DNA of 64,000 nucleotides from NCBI GenBank assembly GCA_037176885.1, contig JAWWNJ010000102.1, positions 806,001-870,000 of the forward strand, in the 5' to 3' direction. This DNA comes from Favolaschia claudopus (Eukaryota > Basidiomycota > Agaricomycetes > Agaricales > Mycenaceae). The stretch's first letter is position 1. The number at the start of each line of letters is the position of its first letter. A model generated the notes under the pieces. That model made no database searches and was not told where the DNA came from. It worked only from the letters and a program-made list of their open reading frames with translations. Of this stretch, positions 21,325 through 31,733 are shown in pieces. The position numbers and the translations under genes were made by a program.

Positions 21325-22894
21325 TAAGATAGAGAGCGTGGGATCCCGGCACCTTACTTAAGCACGTTATGTAATGCTTCACACGGCCAAATTCCCAGGT
21401 GCGCAAAAAAATTCATGGTCTTTCCGGCCTGCAGAGGGGCTGACCTACAGACTCAGAAGCCGCTCTGAAATTTGGTTTTCGCTTTGAAAAGCATCTTCCA
21501 AACTGCAAGGCCAACAGGTTGACAGGTCCCACCCTCAAGCGAGCTGCCGAAGCGTGCCGAGATGACTATCCTGTGGCTGTGCTGGCCAAATTTTCCCCCG
21601 AGATTTTTGAAAAGTGTTCCGTTTGGTGAGAAAACCACATAGAAACACTGAGAAAAAAAAGTGGTCTCAATTTTTTATGGATCATATAGCAAGAGACCAA
21701 GGGACATTTTGCCAAGTCTGCCCAATAGGAACCCTTCATTGAACCTCTATCTAAGACTTGTATTGGGCAAAATTCCCAATCTGGACCTTGGCATCGTGCT
21801 AAGATAGACGTCACCCGGATCCGGCACGTGGTTATGTAAGCCGAAACATCATGTCAACAAAGTCCTTATAACTCTGGGCACAGCAACATATTGATAATTC
21901 TAAGACCACCAAACTGTAGCTAGGAGGTCTATCTACGATTTGATGGAACGGATTCAGCCAATAATTCCTTGTTGAAAAGTTATAAGGTGATCTTTCCAAA
22001 AAAGGCAACCCATTCTAAAAAGCTTCCAAACTCATTTTCGACGTGTTTGGGCCCATCTTGCGAAAAATCCTTCCAACATTTGGCGGATTACATAAGCTTA
22101 CATACACAGTACACGTGATATATCCGCGATCATAGACGCGACGCGACGCGCCATGTAAGCTTTGGAATACACTGTTTAGTGTGAGGAAAGTATGACTCGG
22201 CCCTCCCTCTCAGATATGCTAGACCAGCACCAGGACTTAGTCATCCACTGTATCCTCTGTGTACCTTCCCCCCAACAGAGGTCAGACTGCGGATTTAACT
22301 AGGATTCAAACTTAGAGTCAGACATACTGTAGTATTTTGTTCAATTCGTAAGCCGATTTGAGGTGTGACATTTCATACAAACCTGACCCTTCGTATGGAA
22401 GTCCGGACCGGTGTGACTTGCGAAAATTTTCGTTTTTTACCCCATTTTGGGCCGAAAACAGGCGAAAATCCGTGTGACTTTGGGGGACCATTCGTCTGAG
22501 ACCCTCGTGACACTGTGACTCGCCAAAATTTTCGTCGTTTTTGGGGCTTGTGACAAGTGACAAAACGAATTGAAGGAAATACTACAGTGTGCAACACATA
22601 TGTATTTACTTAATGGGTGGGGCGGCCGGTGGCCCGAGAGCCTCCAATTTCTTACTTAAGCTGTGAACCTCTCTAATTTTTTTTAAAAAAAGTTCCCAAG
22701 ACCTCAAAATCGCAAACAGAGTAAGTTGATTTTTCAAACCTTCAGGATTTGGCGGCTGGCTGTGCAAACGTAATGCTTATGTAAGGGTGCCGGATTGGGG
22801 TGACGTCTATCTTATAAGCCCTCAACGTCGAGCGTGACAATGTCACAGTGTGATGCTGACATAAGGGTGCGGGGATCCCACGCTCTCTATCTTA
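21325..22894. mobile_element. Nested inverted-repeat elements sharing TAAGATAG ends
   Basis: The outer arms are 21325-21390 and 22845-22894 and start TAAGATAGAGAGCGTGGGAT. The inner arms are 21800-21840 and 22770-22814 and start TAAGATAGACGTCACCC. Both pairs continue into a GATCC..GCACC and TTATGT motif, so one family inserted into another copy of itself or an end was duplicated. No clear target duplication. No coding motif. Confidence 0.6.
22327..22587. mobile_element. Small mariner-type MITE
   Basis: TIRs CTGTAGTATTTTGTTCAATT and the complement with two changes bound a 261 bp element. TA precedes it and TG follows, a decayed TA. The ends resemble those of the 22987-23635 element. It sits inside the inner inverted repeat. 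Confidence 0.6.
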
Positions 22895-22986
22895 GCTCAA
22901 GTGCTTTGGGGTTCTCGCAGAGAATTGGTGAAAGAATAGATCCCGAAAAAAACCGGGGCCAAACGATGGACGGGGGAGCAGGAGTA

Positions 22987-23635
22987 CTGTACCATTTCGG
23001 TCAATTCAATTTAAAGTTCGTCTTTGGGCTGAATCGAGCGTGACACCTCGAAATATTCGTCAATGGTGCCGAAACTGGGTCGGGTTTGCTCACCTCTTTT
23101 CAGAGAAATTTGAACAATTTGCAGCCCCAGAATTGCAACTCCCGGATGAATGCGGCTGATTTTGCAAGATTTTGCTCTAAAAAGACTGAAATGGCTGGAA
23201 TTCGCGGTCGTTTGAGCCAGTCAGAGACCAAGACTCACACTAGTATAAGAAACTTCGGGAAAAGCGCCGGAAATGTTTGTTTTGGGGGGCTCAACGAGGA
23301 TAATTCTATTTGGCAACCCGGTTTGTTTGGCAACCCCTGGCTTTTTTGAGGGTTGCCAGATACAACTGGAGCATACTTGTAGATAAGAGATAAGATATTC
23401 AGATAAGGCGGGCCAAGGGAAGATCTGGGGACTGCCCCGGGTAGTCTGGGGTAGTACAATTTATTGTAGTGTTGCGTTCCAAAGAAATGAATTCGATTTA
23501 CAACAACTCGTCTACGCTTCCTGGGAGATAAAACCAATCCCACCTCCGCTAAGTCCCGATCAGCTGAATGTCGTTTCTTCTTTTCAATCCAGGTGCCTGT
23601 GACGCGTGACAGACGAATTGATCGAAATAGCACAG
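22987..23635. mobile_element. Mariner-type MITE
   Basis: The ends CTGTACCATTTCGGTCAATT and complement (CTGTGCTATTTCGATCAATT) are flanked by TA on both sides (22985-22986, 23636-23637). 649 bp, no transposase. Confidence 0.65.
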
Positions 23636-23637
23636 TA

Positions 23638-25390
23638 CATAAGTACTTAAGTTCGGTGGTGCTGACATCCGTCCGAATAAGTCCGAAGAGGTCCGACTTT
23701 CGTGATGTTGACCGACCTATTGAAGGGTCTCGGCCATTCTGGACAAATAAGCGACGTGATCTGAACTGTCAGATTCGAGATCTAGATTGCCCCAGTGTTT
23801 TCTTCACTGCTTCAGCAGCTGATATTCAATGGCCTGATCTGCATCGACACATGCCAGGACACCAAGCTGAAGAGGCACCAAACGGTCCTGAGGGGTATCG
23901 TATCCGATGGGCTGACTTGAATAAGAATCCAGGTTAGCAAAATTAGCAGATTCTTGACTTTGGTTGCATACTGATATATATACAACTAGCTATTGCTGCA
24001 TACTATTTTCACATACGTTGGCAGATATTCTTTGAATACTTCTTGAAACCTCTATTTGACATTGTGGATTACCGCCATAGTATGGGATTACTGGTTCCGT
24101 GATGAGTGGCAGACCCGAGGTACACTGTGCAGAGGGAAGGTTTTGAAATTCATGATGTTGTTCAGGACCTTGTGTTAGGTATTTCGTCGTCATTTGTGTT
24201 GAATTTCATGATCTTTTGTCGGGTTTCATGACGAAACGTTATGATCCGGGGTCCTGAAATTCCTAACGACTGTGGGCCCGTTCCTAACGTTTTTTCATGA
24301 CATTTTGTCATGATCTTAGCAATGATTCGTCCGGAAGTACAACCAAGGTAGCCAGCTATCCCGACGCCTTACTCCTTATCAAACTCCATGGAAGAGGTAT
24401 AAAACAGGATATATTTCATGTACTGGACGATACAGTTGCAGTACTACGAGTATAATAATACTCTGACCTTCAAAATTTCGCCACCGTCACGATCAGCCGT
24501 ACTTTATCAGCTTGCGTGGCTCGGAAACACACTACGGAGAATGAAAAAGAGGTAGAGAAGGGAAGCAACTCACCGGGTTGGGCAGATCACTGAATGCTCT
24601 GTCGTCATCAAAGAGCTAAATTACCACGACAGGGAAAGAGCACACTAATGAGCTGCAATGCACTCTCGCAGTATCACTCACCATAATACCCTGCCCAACC
24701 ACTTCATCCCGGCTCATCCTTCGCCACTCCTTAATCCTTTGAGAGTCTTGCGCACTGCAGAGAGATGTAGTTCGGTTCAAGTTCGGTTACGGCGGTGTGG
24801 ATTGATCCTAGAGGGCGGTGACGTAGGGAAGGAGGCGTGGTCCGTTACAGCAGAGTGTGTTGGCGAGAGTGGCGGCGGCGGCGGCGCTCTACGATGGTGA
24901 CTTGGAGGGAGGTCATGGTGGGGGGACACAAGAGGCGTCGTGGCGGCTGCAGCATATGTGTGCTGCGGATGTGGAGCAATGCTGTAAGTGACGTCATTGA
25001 CTCGGCAGCTCGGCCGCAGGACTTGAACAAAAATTTGCTGGTTTTTCGAGGCCGAAATTCGTGATGTTTCGTCGTGAATGTAGGTTCAAGATTGTTATTT
25101 CACTTTTTGAAAGAGAATTATATGCATTATCCTGTAATGTGGTCCCACAGTTGAATATGAGTGCGGTATCACACATTGTAACTTTTAGAAGTTTTGGAGC
25201 ATCATGAAACCAGTCTTGAAATTCATGACGTGTATTCTAACAAAACGTCATGAATCTTGAATTTCAAGACGATGATCTTGAATTTCATGACAAATACTTC
25301 TCACAGTGGAGGTGACGGATCGCTTTCCCGCTCAGTGACTACGCATCATATCACCGAATCAGAACAGCCACACGTTAAACCAGAGTTGAA
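23638..25390. other. Non-coding with clustered TCATGA motifs
   Basis: 24150-24320 and 25190-25295 are each dense in ATTTCATGA/TCATGAAAT motifs, possibly decayed subterminal repeats bounding about 1.1 kb. 24840-25000 is G-rich and contains the repeat related to 6741-6787. No gene is recognised. Confidence 0.4.
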
Positions 25391-25394
25391 TTTC

Positions 25395-26065
25395 TTACCC
25401 CGACCATCAAAATTTTAAATCTACCCTTCAAAATTTCAAACCTACAGTCGCAAACCCCGAAGCGAAACGGCACTAGGAAGCGAAACACTCGCCGAATACA
25501 GGGTTAACGCTTTCCCCCGGGGCCAAATCTTTGCATGCAGGCACCCCACTATCGGAGCACCCAACTACAAAAGAAATTGGGTCAAAAGTCCTCTCGCCGC
25601 CGGCAATGGCCTTGTTTGTTTCGGCTTTGTTTACGCCGGCAGATGCACCAATGCAAAATATTATTTTTTGCTCTGGAATTGTGGCCGGTGACATACAGTA
25701 TAGTAATATAGAAAGTCACTTTGAGGCAGATTTCATGAACAAACTGGTCGATTTGCGCAAGAATGGCTCAATTTGTTGTGTTTTGAAGTGTTTCGCTATC
25801 ACGTTATTTGGCGATATTTGACTCGCCCCATACATTGCCCTCGTTCTCAATGAAAACATAGTCGATTCACTCGATCCTTGATTGTAAGTGGTAGCCAGGA
25901 GAGTAAACTATAAGTCTACAACAAACGCCACCCATTTCCGCTTCCTAGTCCACCCACAATCAAGCGCAAAAGCTAAACGTTTCGCTTCGGGGTTTGCGAC
26001 TGTACCCTCAAAATCTTAAACCCCCCTTCCGATATTTCAAACCCCACACTCTCAAAACTTTTTAT
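25395..26065. repeat. ~21 bp minisatellite interrupted by a MITE
   Basis: Imperfect units of the type CCYTCAAAATTTYAAACCC lie at 25398-25443 and resume at 26005-26062. The MITE copy at 25445-26002 sits between them with duplicated TA, so it inserted into a pre-existing array of about five units. Confidence 0.6.
25445..26002. mobile_element. Tc1/mariner-type MITE, copy 2
   Basis: 558 bp, same ends as 2031-2586 (CAGTCGCAAACCCCGAAGCG), TA at 25443-25444 and 26003-26004. It is identical to copy 1 nearly throughout apart from an extra TA in CAGTATAGTAA near 25696-25704. The near identity implies recent mobilisation by a transposase encoded elsewhere. Confidence 0.85.
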
Positions 26066-26267
26066 CGCTCTTGAAAATTTGAACCCAAGTGTTGATTTCC
26101 CAAGTACCTCCGTTTCATACAAAATCTCAAATGAACCCTCCTTTTAATAAAAGTGCAAGGTGACCGCCATAGGTATAGGTTCGAAGGCCACATACAGGCA
26201 TGTCCCCAGTTGCCACAACACATAACTCGTCGTGCCATTCCGGAAAAGGACAAAAAAAGATTGCGGA

Positions 26268-27247
26268 TATGGCGGTCAATGTGTCGTTTTAATCAAATGT
26301 GTATAGAATGTTCATTCTGAGCTAAAATAGAAAATAAAGGGCAAAACCCTTGAAACTCAACTTTTGTTTGCGAGTGTAAAAACTTTTCACTCGAGTAGAG
26401 TAGAAAGTTTTGCGTGCCAGCAGAAAAAGTTTATGTCGGTCTGAGATCCGGTGGCTGTGCTTCTGATGCGAGGTGATGGCCGAGACATTAAGATATTCAA
26501 CCAGTCGAAACCAGAGAAGATGAGGCATCATAGATAACCAATATATCCCTCCAGATGCATCTACAGAGATACATAAAATAGAGGGTTTGCGAAGAGCCAT
26601 TGGAGCCAGGCTACCGATTTCCGTATTAGGAAACTTTGATGGGCTAAACTTTCATGTAGAAGTCAAGAGGAGCTGCCTGGAATGAAATTCGGATACTCGA
26701 ACCGGAGGTATCTTTTGTCAATACGCCGGAATCTGGACACTTATTTAGCCATTAGCCATTCAATGGCCGCATCGCAAACAGGCTAATAGCTCTATTTTTT
26801 ACTGCTCTGTAGGAAGAGCTAAGTAATGGTCAGCTCAAAAGCAGCATATGACAGCTCCAAATCAAGACTTTGGGCAGTCATTCTAGCCCAGTCCAGCTGA
26901 TAATGTATTTCTCTTATGAATATATACCAGTAACCATCCAGCAGATAACCCCCGAAAAGATACCAGCAAGGAGGGTAGAGCAAAGCTCCATTGAAGTCCT
27001 AATGCCGAATCAGGGATCATTTCATCACCAAGTGCATAGCCACCTCTCTGCGGCCCGCAGCAAACTTTCCACACTGGAGCGCAAAAAGTTTTTACACTCG
27101 TGTTTTCCAGTGCTATAGGTCGACTCAAAAGAAACATAGACTTCAAATTTCCTTGTCTTTTTCTTCACTTTTTACATTCGACACACCAAATCTCACCAAA
27201 TACACATTTTCCACAGATTTGATTAAAACGACAGATTGACCGCCATA
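26268..27247. mobile_element. TIR element with 6 bp target duplication
   Basis: The ends TATGGCGGTCAAT and complement match over about 43 bp with a few changes, including GTCGTTTTAATCAAAT. TGCGGA flanks both sides (26262-26267, 27248-27253). Further inward arms pair (GAGTGTAAAAACTTTT at 26371 with its complement at about 27086). 980 bp, no recognisable ORF. The superfamily is uncertain. Confidence 0.65.
26579..26785. mobile_element. Small MITE (TAGAGGGTTTGCG family), nested
   Basis: The ends TAGAGGGTTTGCGAAGAGCC and a related complement (TAGCCTGTTTGCGATGCGGCC reads in from the right) share TTTGCGA and GCCATTG. The same family is present at 52267-52688 in the other orientation, including an internal GCGCCGGAAT-type stretch. 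It lies inside the element at 26268-27247. Confidence 0.5.
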
Positions 27248-27253
27248 TGCGGA

Positions 27254-27807
27254 GATATCTCCTCCTTAATGGCTTCCTCGAATGTTATGATAGTTCATGG
27301 ACATGGATTTGGTAAATTGGTATACATATGAACAGATTTATGCAAAGGATTAGCAGGATCTCGCGTTGTTGGGGGTTTGCGAAGCATTTTTCTCCTCCTT
27401 CACCAAATTAGGACAGCTGTGTCACAAGTGTCACACGCTCACAGAATTTGGTGTCCCTACTATACCCGTGACCAACCGCTTCTTCACGTGGCTGTTGCGT
27501 GGCTGCGCTTTACCCGTGGGAACCGGCATAGCGTGAGCCATCAGCGTGCTGTTTGTTCTTGTTTACTCCCAGCCAAACCGAGAATCAGACCGGTTCCACC
27601 TTCGTCCTCCCTCAAAAACACCCCCTCTCTCTTAGTTTTGGCGTATAACATATGTTGGATATGTGATAGCTAGCCACAGAACTAATTTATAACCTTTTCT
27701 GATCTTTTCCTGATGCACAACTCGTGAATTTGCAGCGTCGAGCCCGAAAAATGCAGCAAAAGATACTCGTAAGAAAACTTGAAAGTGCACAAATAGCAAT
27801 AGAATAA
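27254..27807. other. No recognisable gene
   Basis: Non-coding sequence downstream of the minus-strand gene that ends at 27808; no motif is supported. Confidence 0.4.
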
Positions 27808-30417
27808 TCAGTGGTACAACTCCTCGTCATCCTCTTCCTCCCCCAACCCATCCTTCCCAATTTCACCCATCTCAACATCATTTTCCGTCGAACCAGCACC
27901 AACGGGTGGATTAACTTGCATGTCAGCATCGACAGAAACGGTTGGTGCAGCGGTGGAAGGGCTCCTAAGAAATTTAAATGAGCATTGGAGAATTTGAGAG
28001 TAGAAACATACGCCTCGTATCGGTCCAATGCCGCCAAAACTGCGTCCAGTTTGTCTTGGCGGTGGGGGATCGACACGAGCGTTGTCTTCTGAATTATGGC
28101 GTCCTTGACGATGTGTTTATACACGTCGTATTGAGCTTTGAGGTGCGGGACGGTCATTGCCCGGATTTTGGCGCGGTCATGTTCAACACCAATGACTCGG
28201 AAATTGGCTTCTTTTGCTTCTTTCTTCTCCGCTGCAACCCTGACCTTCTCCCTGTGAACCCGCGCCTTGCGTTCCAACTCGTCAACCACCGCTTTACGGA
28301 ACGCAGCACTTTCTCCATTCGCGTCCTCCTTGCGCACCTCTCGCATCACATGGAGGAGATCTTCAGCGGTGATGTACTTGATTGCACACGGCGGTAGCGT
28401 TCCAGAGAGGAGAAGCTGGCGGGATTGCTATTGAGGTGGTAACGGACATGAACACGAGCGCTACCAAGTGGGCCTTCGTTATGATCGTTAGTCGAAGGTA
28501 TGTATAATTTGAGAAGAATTTCAAGGGGGATTGAATCGATGGGTCCACCAATTCTCAACTCCGATGTGAAACGAATCCAAGTGACCGCAGCGCCGTTGAA
28601 CATAGCAGTAATCATGCAGCTGAGATCTGGAAGGTCTGGAGCCAAGATCTGAGCTGCCAGAAGAACGTTCCGGTCCGAGAAATTGGATCCGTCCAACGTA
28701 AAGCATTCCGAACGAAAAACAGCGTCTTTGGCGAAGAGCACAGAAGGGTCGGCAGCGAGTGATCGACATAGTTCAGGAATTTTGCGGTGAAGGTCAACAA
28801 GCGAGATGAGGTTGGGAAGAGCACCGTTTGAGTCTCTGGTGCGCACAATACGCATGTACGGGGAGGCGATACAGAGGGTGTACAACGCCGCCGCGACTCT
28901 CGGCCATTGTCCGCGGGCAACGCAAAGCGAGTAGTGGGTTTTCCTCGAAGTGATTAAGGCTAGCTTTCGTTTTCCCGTCGCCTGTGAGCAGAATCAGATC
29001 TTCAAAGAAGCTGTTGTACTCCGTGACGTCTCCGTCACAACAGCCAAAGCCTCTCCAAAAGATCTGTAGCGTGTTTGGGACGTTGCGGGGAATCGCTTGA
29101 AGTCGGTGACAGGCTGCCCGCAGATGTCCGAGAGCTTCTCTTGCATGTACATGCGATACTGCTCCTGGTAGCCTTTGTCTCCGTCTTTGTGGCGAAAGAG
29201 CATGCCTAGATTTGTCATTGCCTTGATAATTCCCTGTCGGGTTTTTAGCCAGTCGGATAGTCGTCGCGTTCGCTTTGTTCGCAAGTAATACTGGTTGTTC
29301 GCCGGGAGGCCACGCCTCTCCCATCGCATCACAGCCCCTTCGGAATGCGTTCATGTCTTTGTGACTGCAACAGCCTCCGAAGATGAGAAAGTCGGCAACG
29401 GCTTTGAGTTCGTCGGAGAGGAGATCGTAGCTGTCTTCGCCTAGCTGCGCGTCAACAAGTTCCTTAGCAATCTCAGCGCGTTCGGAGGCCGAACTGAGTA
29501 TAAATGGTCAATAAGACAATGAGGACCTGCGATACAACCAGAAAACTTACAGATCCTCAACCGGTTTCCCGCTTCTTGATTCGATTTGTTCATCTGAAAT
29601 CGCCGCCAAAGCTGCCGTGAGCTCCTCAATTGACAATGCTGCAGCTTCCTGCTCTCCCAGATCTTCGATGACGATGTCGTGCTTCAAGTCAGCTGTAATC
29701 TGGTGCTTGCGCTTTTGGTCCGCGGCATGGTCCGACATCTGGGCAAGTTGCTTTCGTAACCAGTCCTTCCAGTCCATAGAAATTCCCTGCGAGATCGACG
29801 ACGGAGCACTAGTGGTGATATGAGCGATTTTAGATGCCAGAACCTTTGTACCAGCGGCTTGAGCTTCGGCTGTATGGCTGAGTGCAGGTGCGACCTCCAG
29901 GAATCGGGTCCGAGGTTTCCATGTACTTACTAGCATCAGTGTCGTCAACACCAGGGGCATAAGTTGGCACCATTGCAGAGAGACTGCGGGCCTTTCGATG
30001 TGACGTGCCGTCCGAGGATTCCGTGAAGCCTTATTTGCGATGCGGAAGGCGTTCTAGGTCAATCAGAACGATGCTCCAAAACCATCGTGCTCACCATATG
30101 TCATTTTAATCTCCCGGCCAATCTGTATCAACGAAATGTAACGTCCCTCCTTCTTCATACGAGCGACAGATGGCGCAGAAAGCGTAAGATTTTTGGCGTT
30201 GACTCCAAAAACATCGGCACAAGAGAGGATAACATCTTTGACCTTATTTTCGGGACAGCCAGCTCCCGAGATTCGGAGCACAAGTCTACGCGTCAGCATT
30301 GAATACATCTGCCCATCTTTTGCATCCCAAGTTGCTATAGTGGAGCCGAGACGTCCGCGCACCCGCACCAAGATGTCTGTGATCCATGACACTTCCACGA
30401 GGTCACGGAACAACCCG
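27808..30417 (-). pseudogene. Agaricomycete-expanded protein family member of unknown function, decayed
   Basis: Minus-strand pieces run in order from 30417: RRLVLRISGAGCPENK..., SSDGTSHRKARS, VPTYAPGVDD, MDWKDWLRKQLAQMSDHAAD, ADFLIFGGCCSHKDMNAFRR, LFRHKDGDKGYQ, FPATSQTRYRSFGEA, IPSTNDHNEGPLGSARV, then a Lys/Glu-rich coil and an acidic tail ending EELYH. I recall this order from large hypothetical proteins abundant in mushroom genomes; their role is unknown. Clear introns lie at 29494-29550 and 27965-28011. Frameshifts occur near 29930 (a duplicated AGTA), 29265, 29030, 28890 and 28395, so the copy is dead. The first exon upstream of a 3' splice site at 30418 was not found. Confidence 0.7.
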
Positions 30418-31304
30418 CTACAAAAAAGCGAAAAATCACGTTAGGCACCAGCGACGATCACCCTACCGAGCAGCCAAACACCAAAGACGACGATAAAGGC
30501 GAAGGTAGTTCCACTGGTGGTCGTCGCCGTCAGCGGCAGTAGAATATATGTGCACTTTGTATTCCAAATTCACCTGGAGGGCGGATGTAACAAGTACGTT
30601 CACACGTATTATTCTTTTCTTTTATTCCCTCTTTCCCCTCCACCAATCCGACGTTCCTTATTATCTGTTTCTCTCACATTCCCCGACTCTCCGCGCGCCA
30701 AGGGCGCTGCTCGATACAACGATCACCATTTTGATCCAACCATCATGATATTTCCCTTGATCCTGTTTTGTTCCGACCGCAGTATATAGACCTGTACCGT
30801 CGATAGTCAGTCCTTTGGTCAATAGTATCTTTACGCCACTCACCCGTCGCTGCCTCGGCCCGCCAGCGAACCCTCTTGTGTGCCGGAACTAGCTCAAGCT
30901 CAAGACTCGTTGTTCTTTAGCTCTCCGTCACACCCAAAGCTCGTTACCGGTGAAGATGCGAGCTTAGAGACGGTATAAAAGCTTTTTTCATTGATTGTTA
31001 TTTGCTTGAGGTTTTCAGCTCCGCCGCATGTGGGTGGTGGTTCGCAACTGTGGTTCGAAGTTGTGGTTTGAGGTTTTGATCCTTATCTCGATCTAGCCGA
31101 GACAGCCGCATCGGCTAACTTGATCCGCTTTCTCGCTGCTCTGTGGATGTCTATTCTGTGATCTGAGCGAAGAATGAGTGTGATCACAAAATCCGGTCTA
31201 TGATTGCGGTTAGTCGCCGGAGCCCCTAAGTCAATATCTCTTTTGCTCTGCTCCGTCGACTGTCGCTAATCCTCAGCAACACACTTGAACAATTTTTCGC
31301 ACTC
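30418..31304. other. Leader of the DIRS-type element / intergenic
   Basis: No ORF is supported. A TATAAAA at 30974-30980 lies about 330 bp before the gag-like ATG at 31305 and could be its promoter. An imperfect hairpin TAGCCGA..TCGGCTA sits at about 31094-31120. I searched by eye for terminal repeats matching sequence after 36384 and found none. Confidence 0.35.
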
Positions 31305-31733
31305 ATGCCTCAATTGACTATGGATCCAAACCTCGAGTCTTGTCCTGACTTCTCCCTCGGCCTCTACCAAACTCTCCGCTCCCAGCTTGCTCAGGGGCTA
31401 GGCATTACTGAAGACGAAGCTGCTCAGAAAATGGCCTTGGAAACTCGACCACGATGCTCGTGTTCAAACCTGGGCTGGCCAGTTACTTGACGAACAGCGT
31501 GCCAGAGACGAGGCTGACGAGCAGGCTCGCCAAGAACAGGAGAGACTGCGACTTGAGAAGGAGAAAGAGGGAGAGGCCGAAGGAAAGGAGGCTGAAAAGA
31601 AGAAACCGAAAGACATCATCTGCCTCCAGTACAACCGCCCACAGGGCTGCAAGCGCTCACATTCCGATGTCCACGAGTGCTCGGGCTGCGGGAGACGCCA
31701 CAGCGCTCAAAACTGCCCTCGAGCAGAGAGCTA
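31305..31733 (+). pseudogene. DIRS gag-like ORF, frameshifted
   Basis: ATG at 31305 opens MPQLTMDPNLESCPDF. The frame is lost near 31433, where a shifted frame reads KLDHDARVQTWAGQLL, a Glu/Lys coil, then the cysteine-rich CLQYNRPQGCKRSHSDVHEC and CGRRHSAQNC, ending at TAA near 31733. The CCCH plus CCHC-type cluster is usual for nucleic-acid-binding gag proteins of this group. Confidence 0.65.

Noticed and set aside
25395..26065. CRISPR-like array from the regularly spaced CCYTCAAAATTT units.
   Set aside because: The units are tandem without unique spacers and the interruption is a MITE; the organism is eukaryotic.
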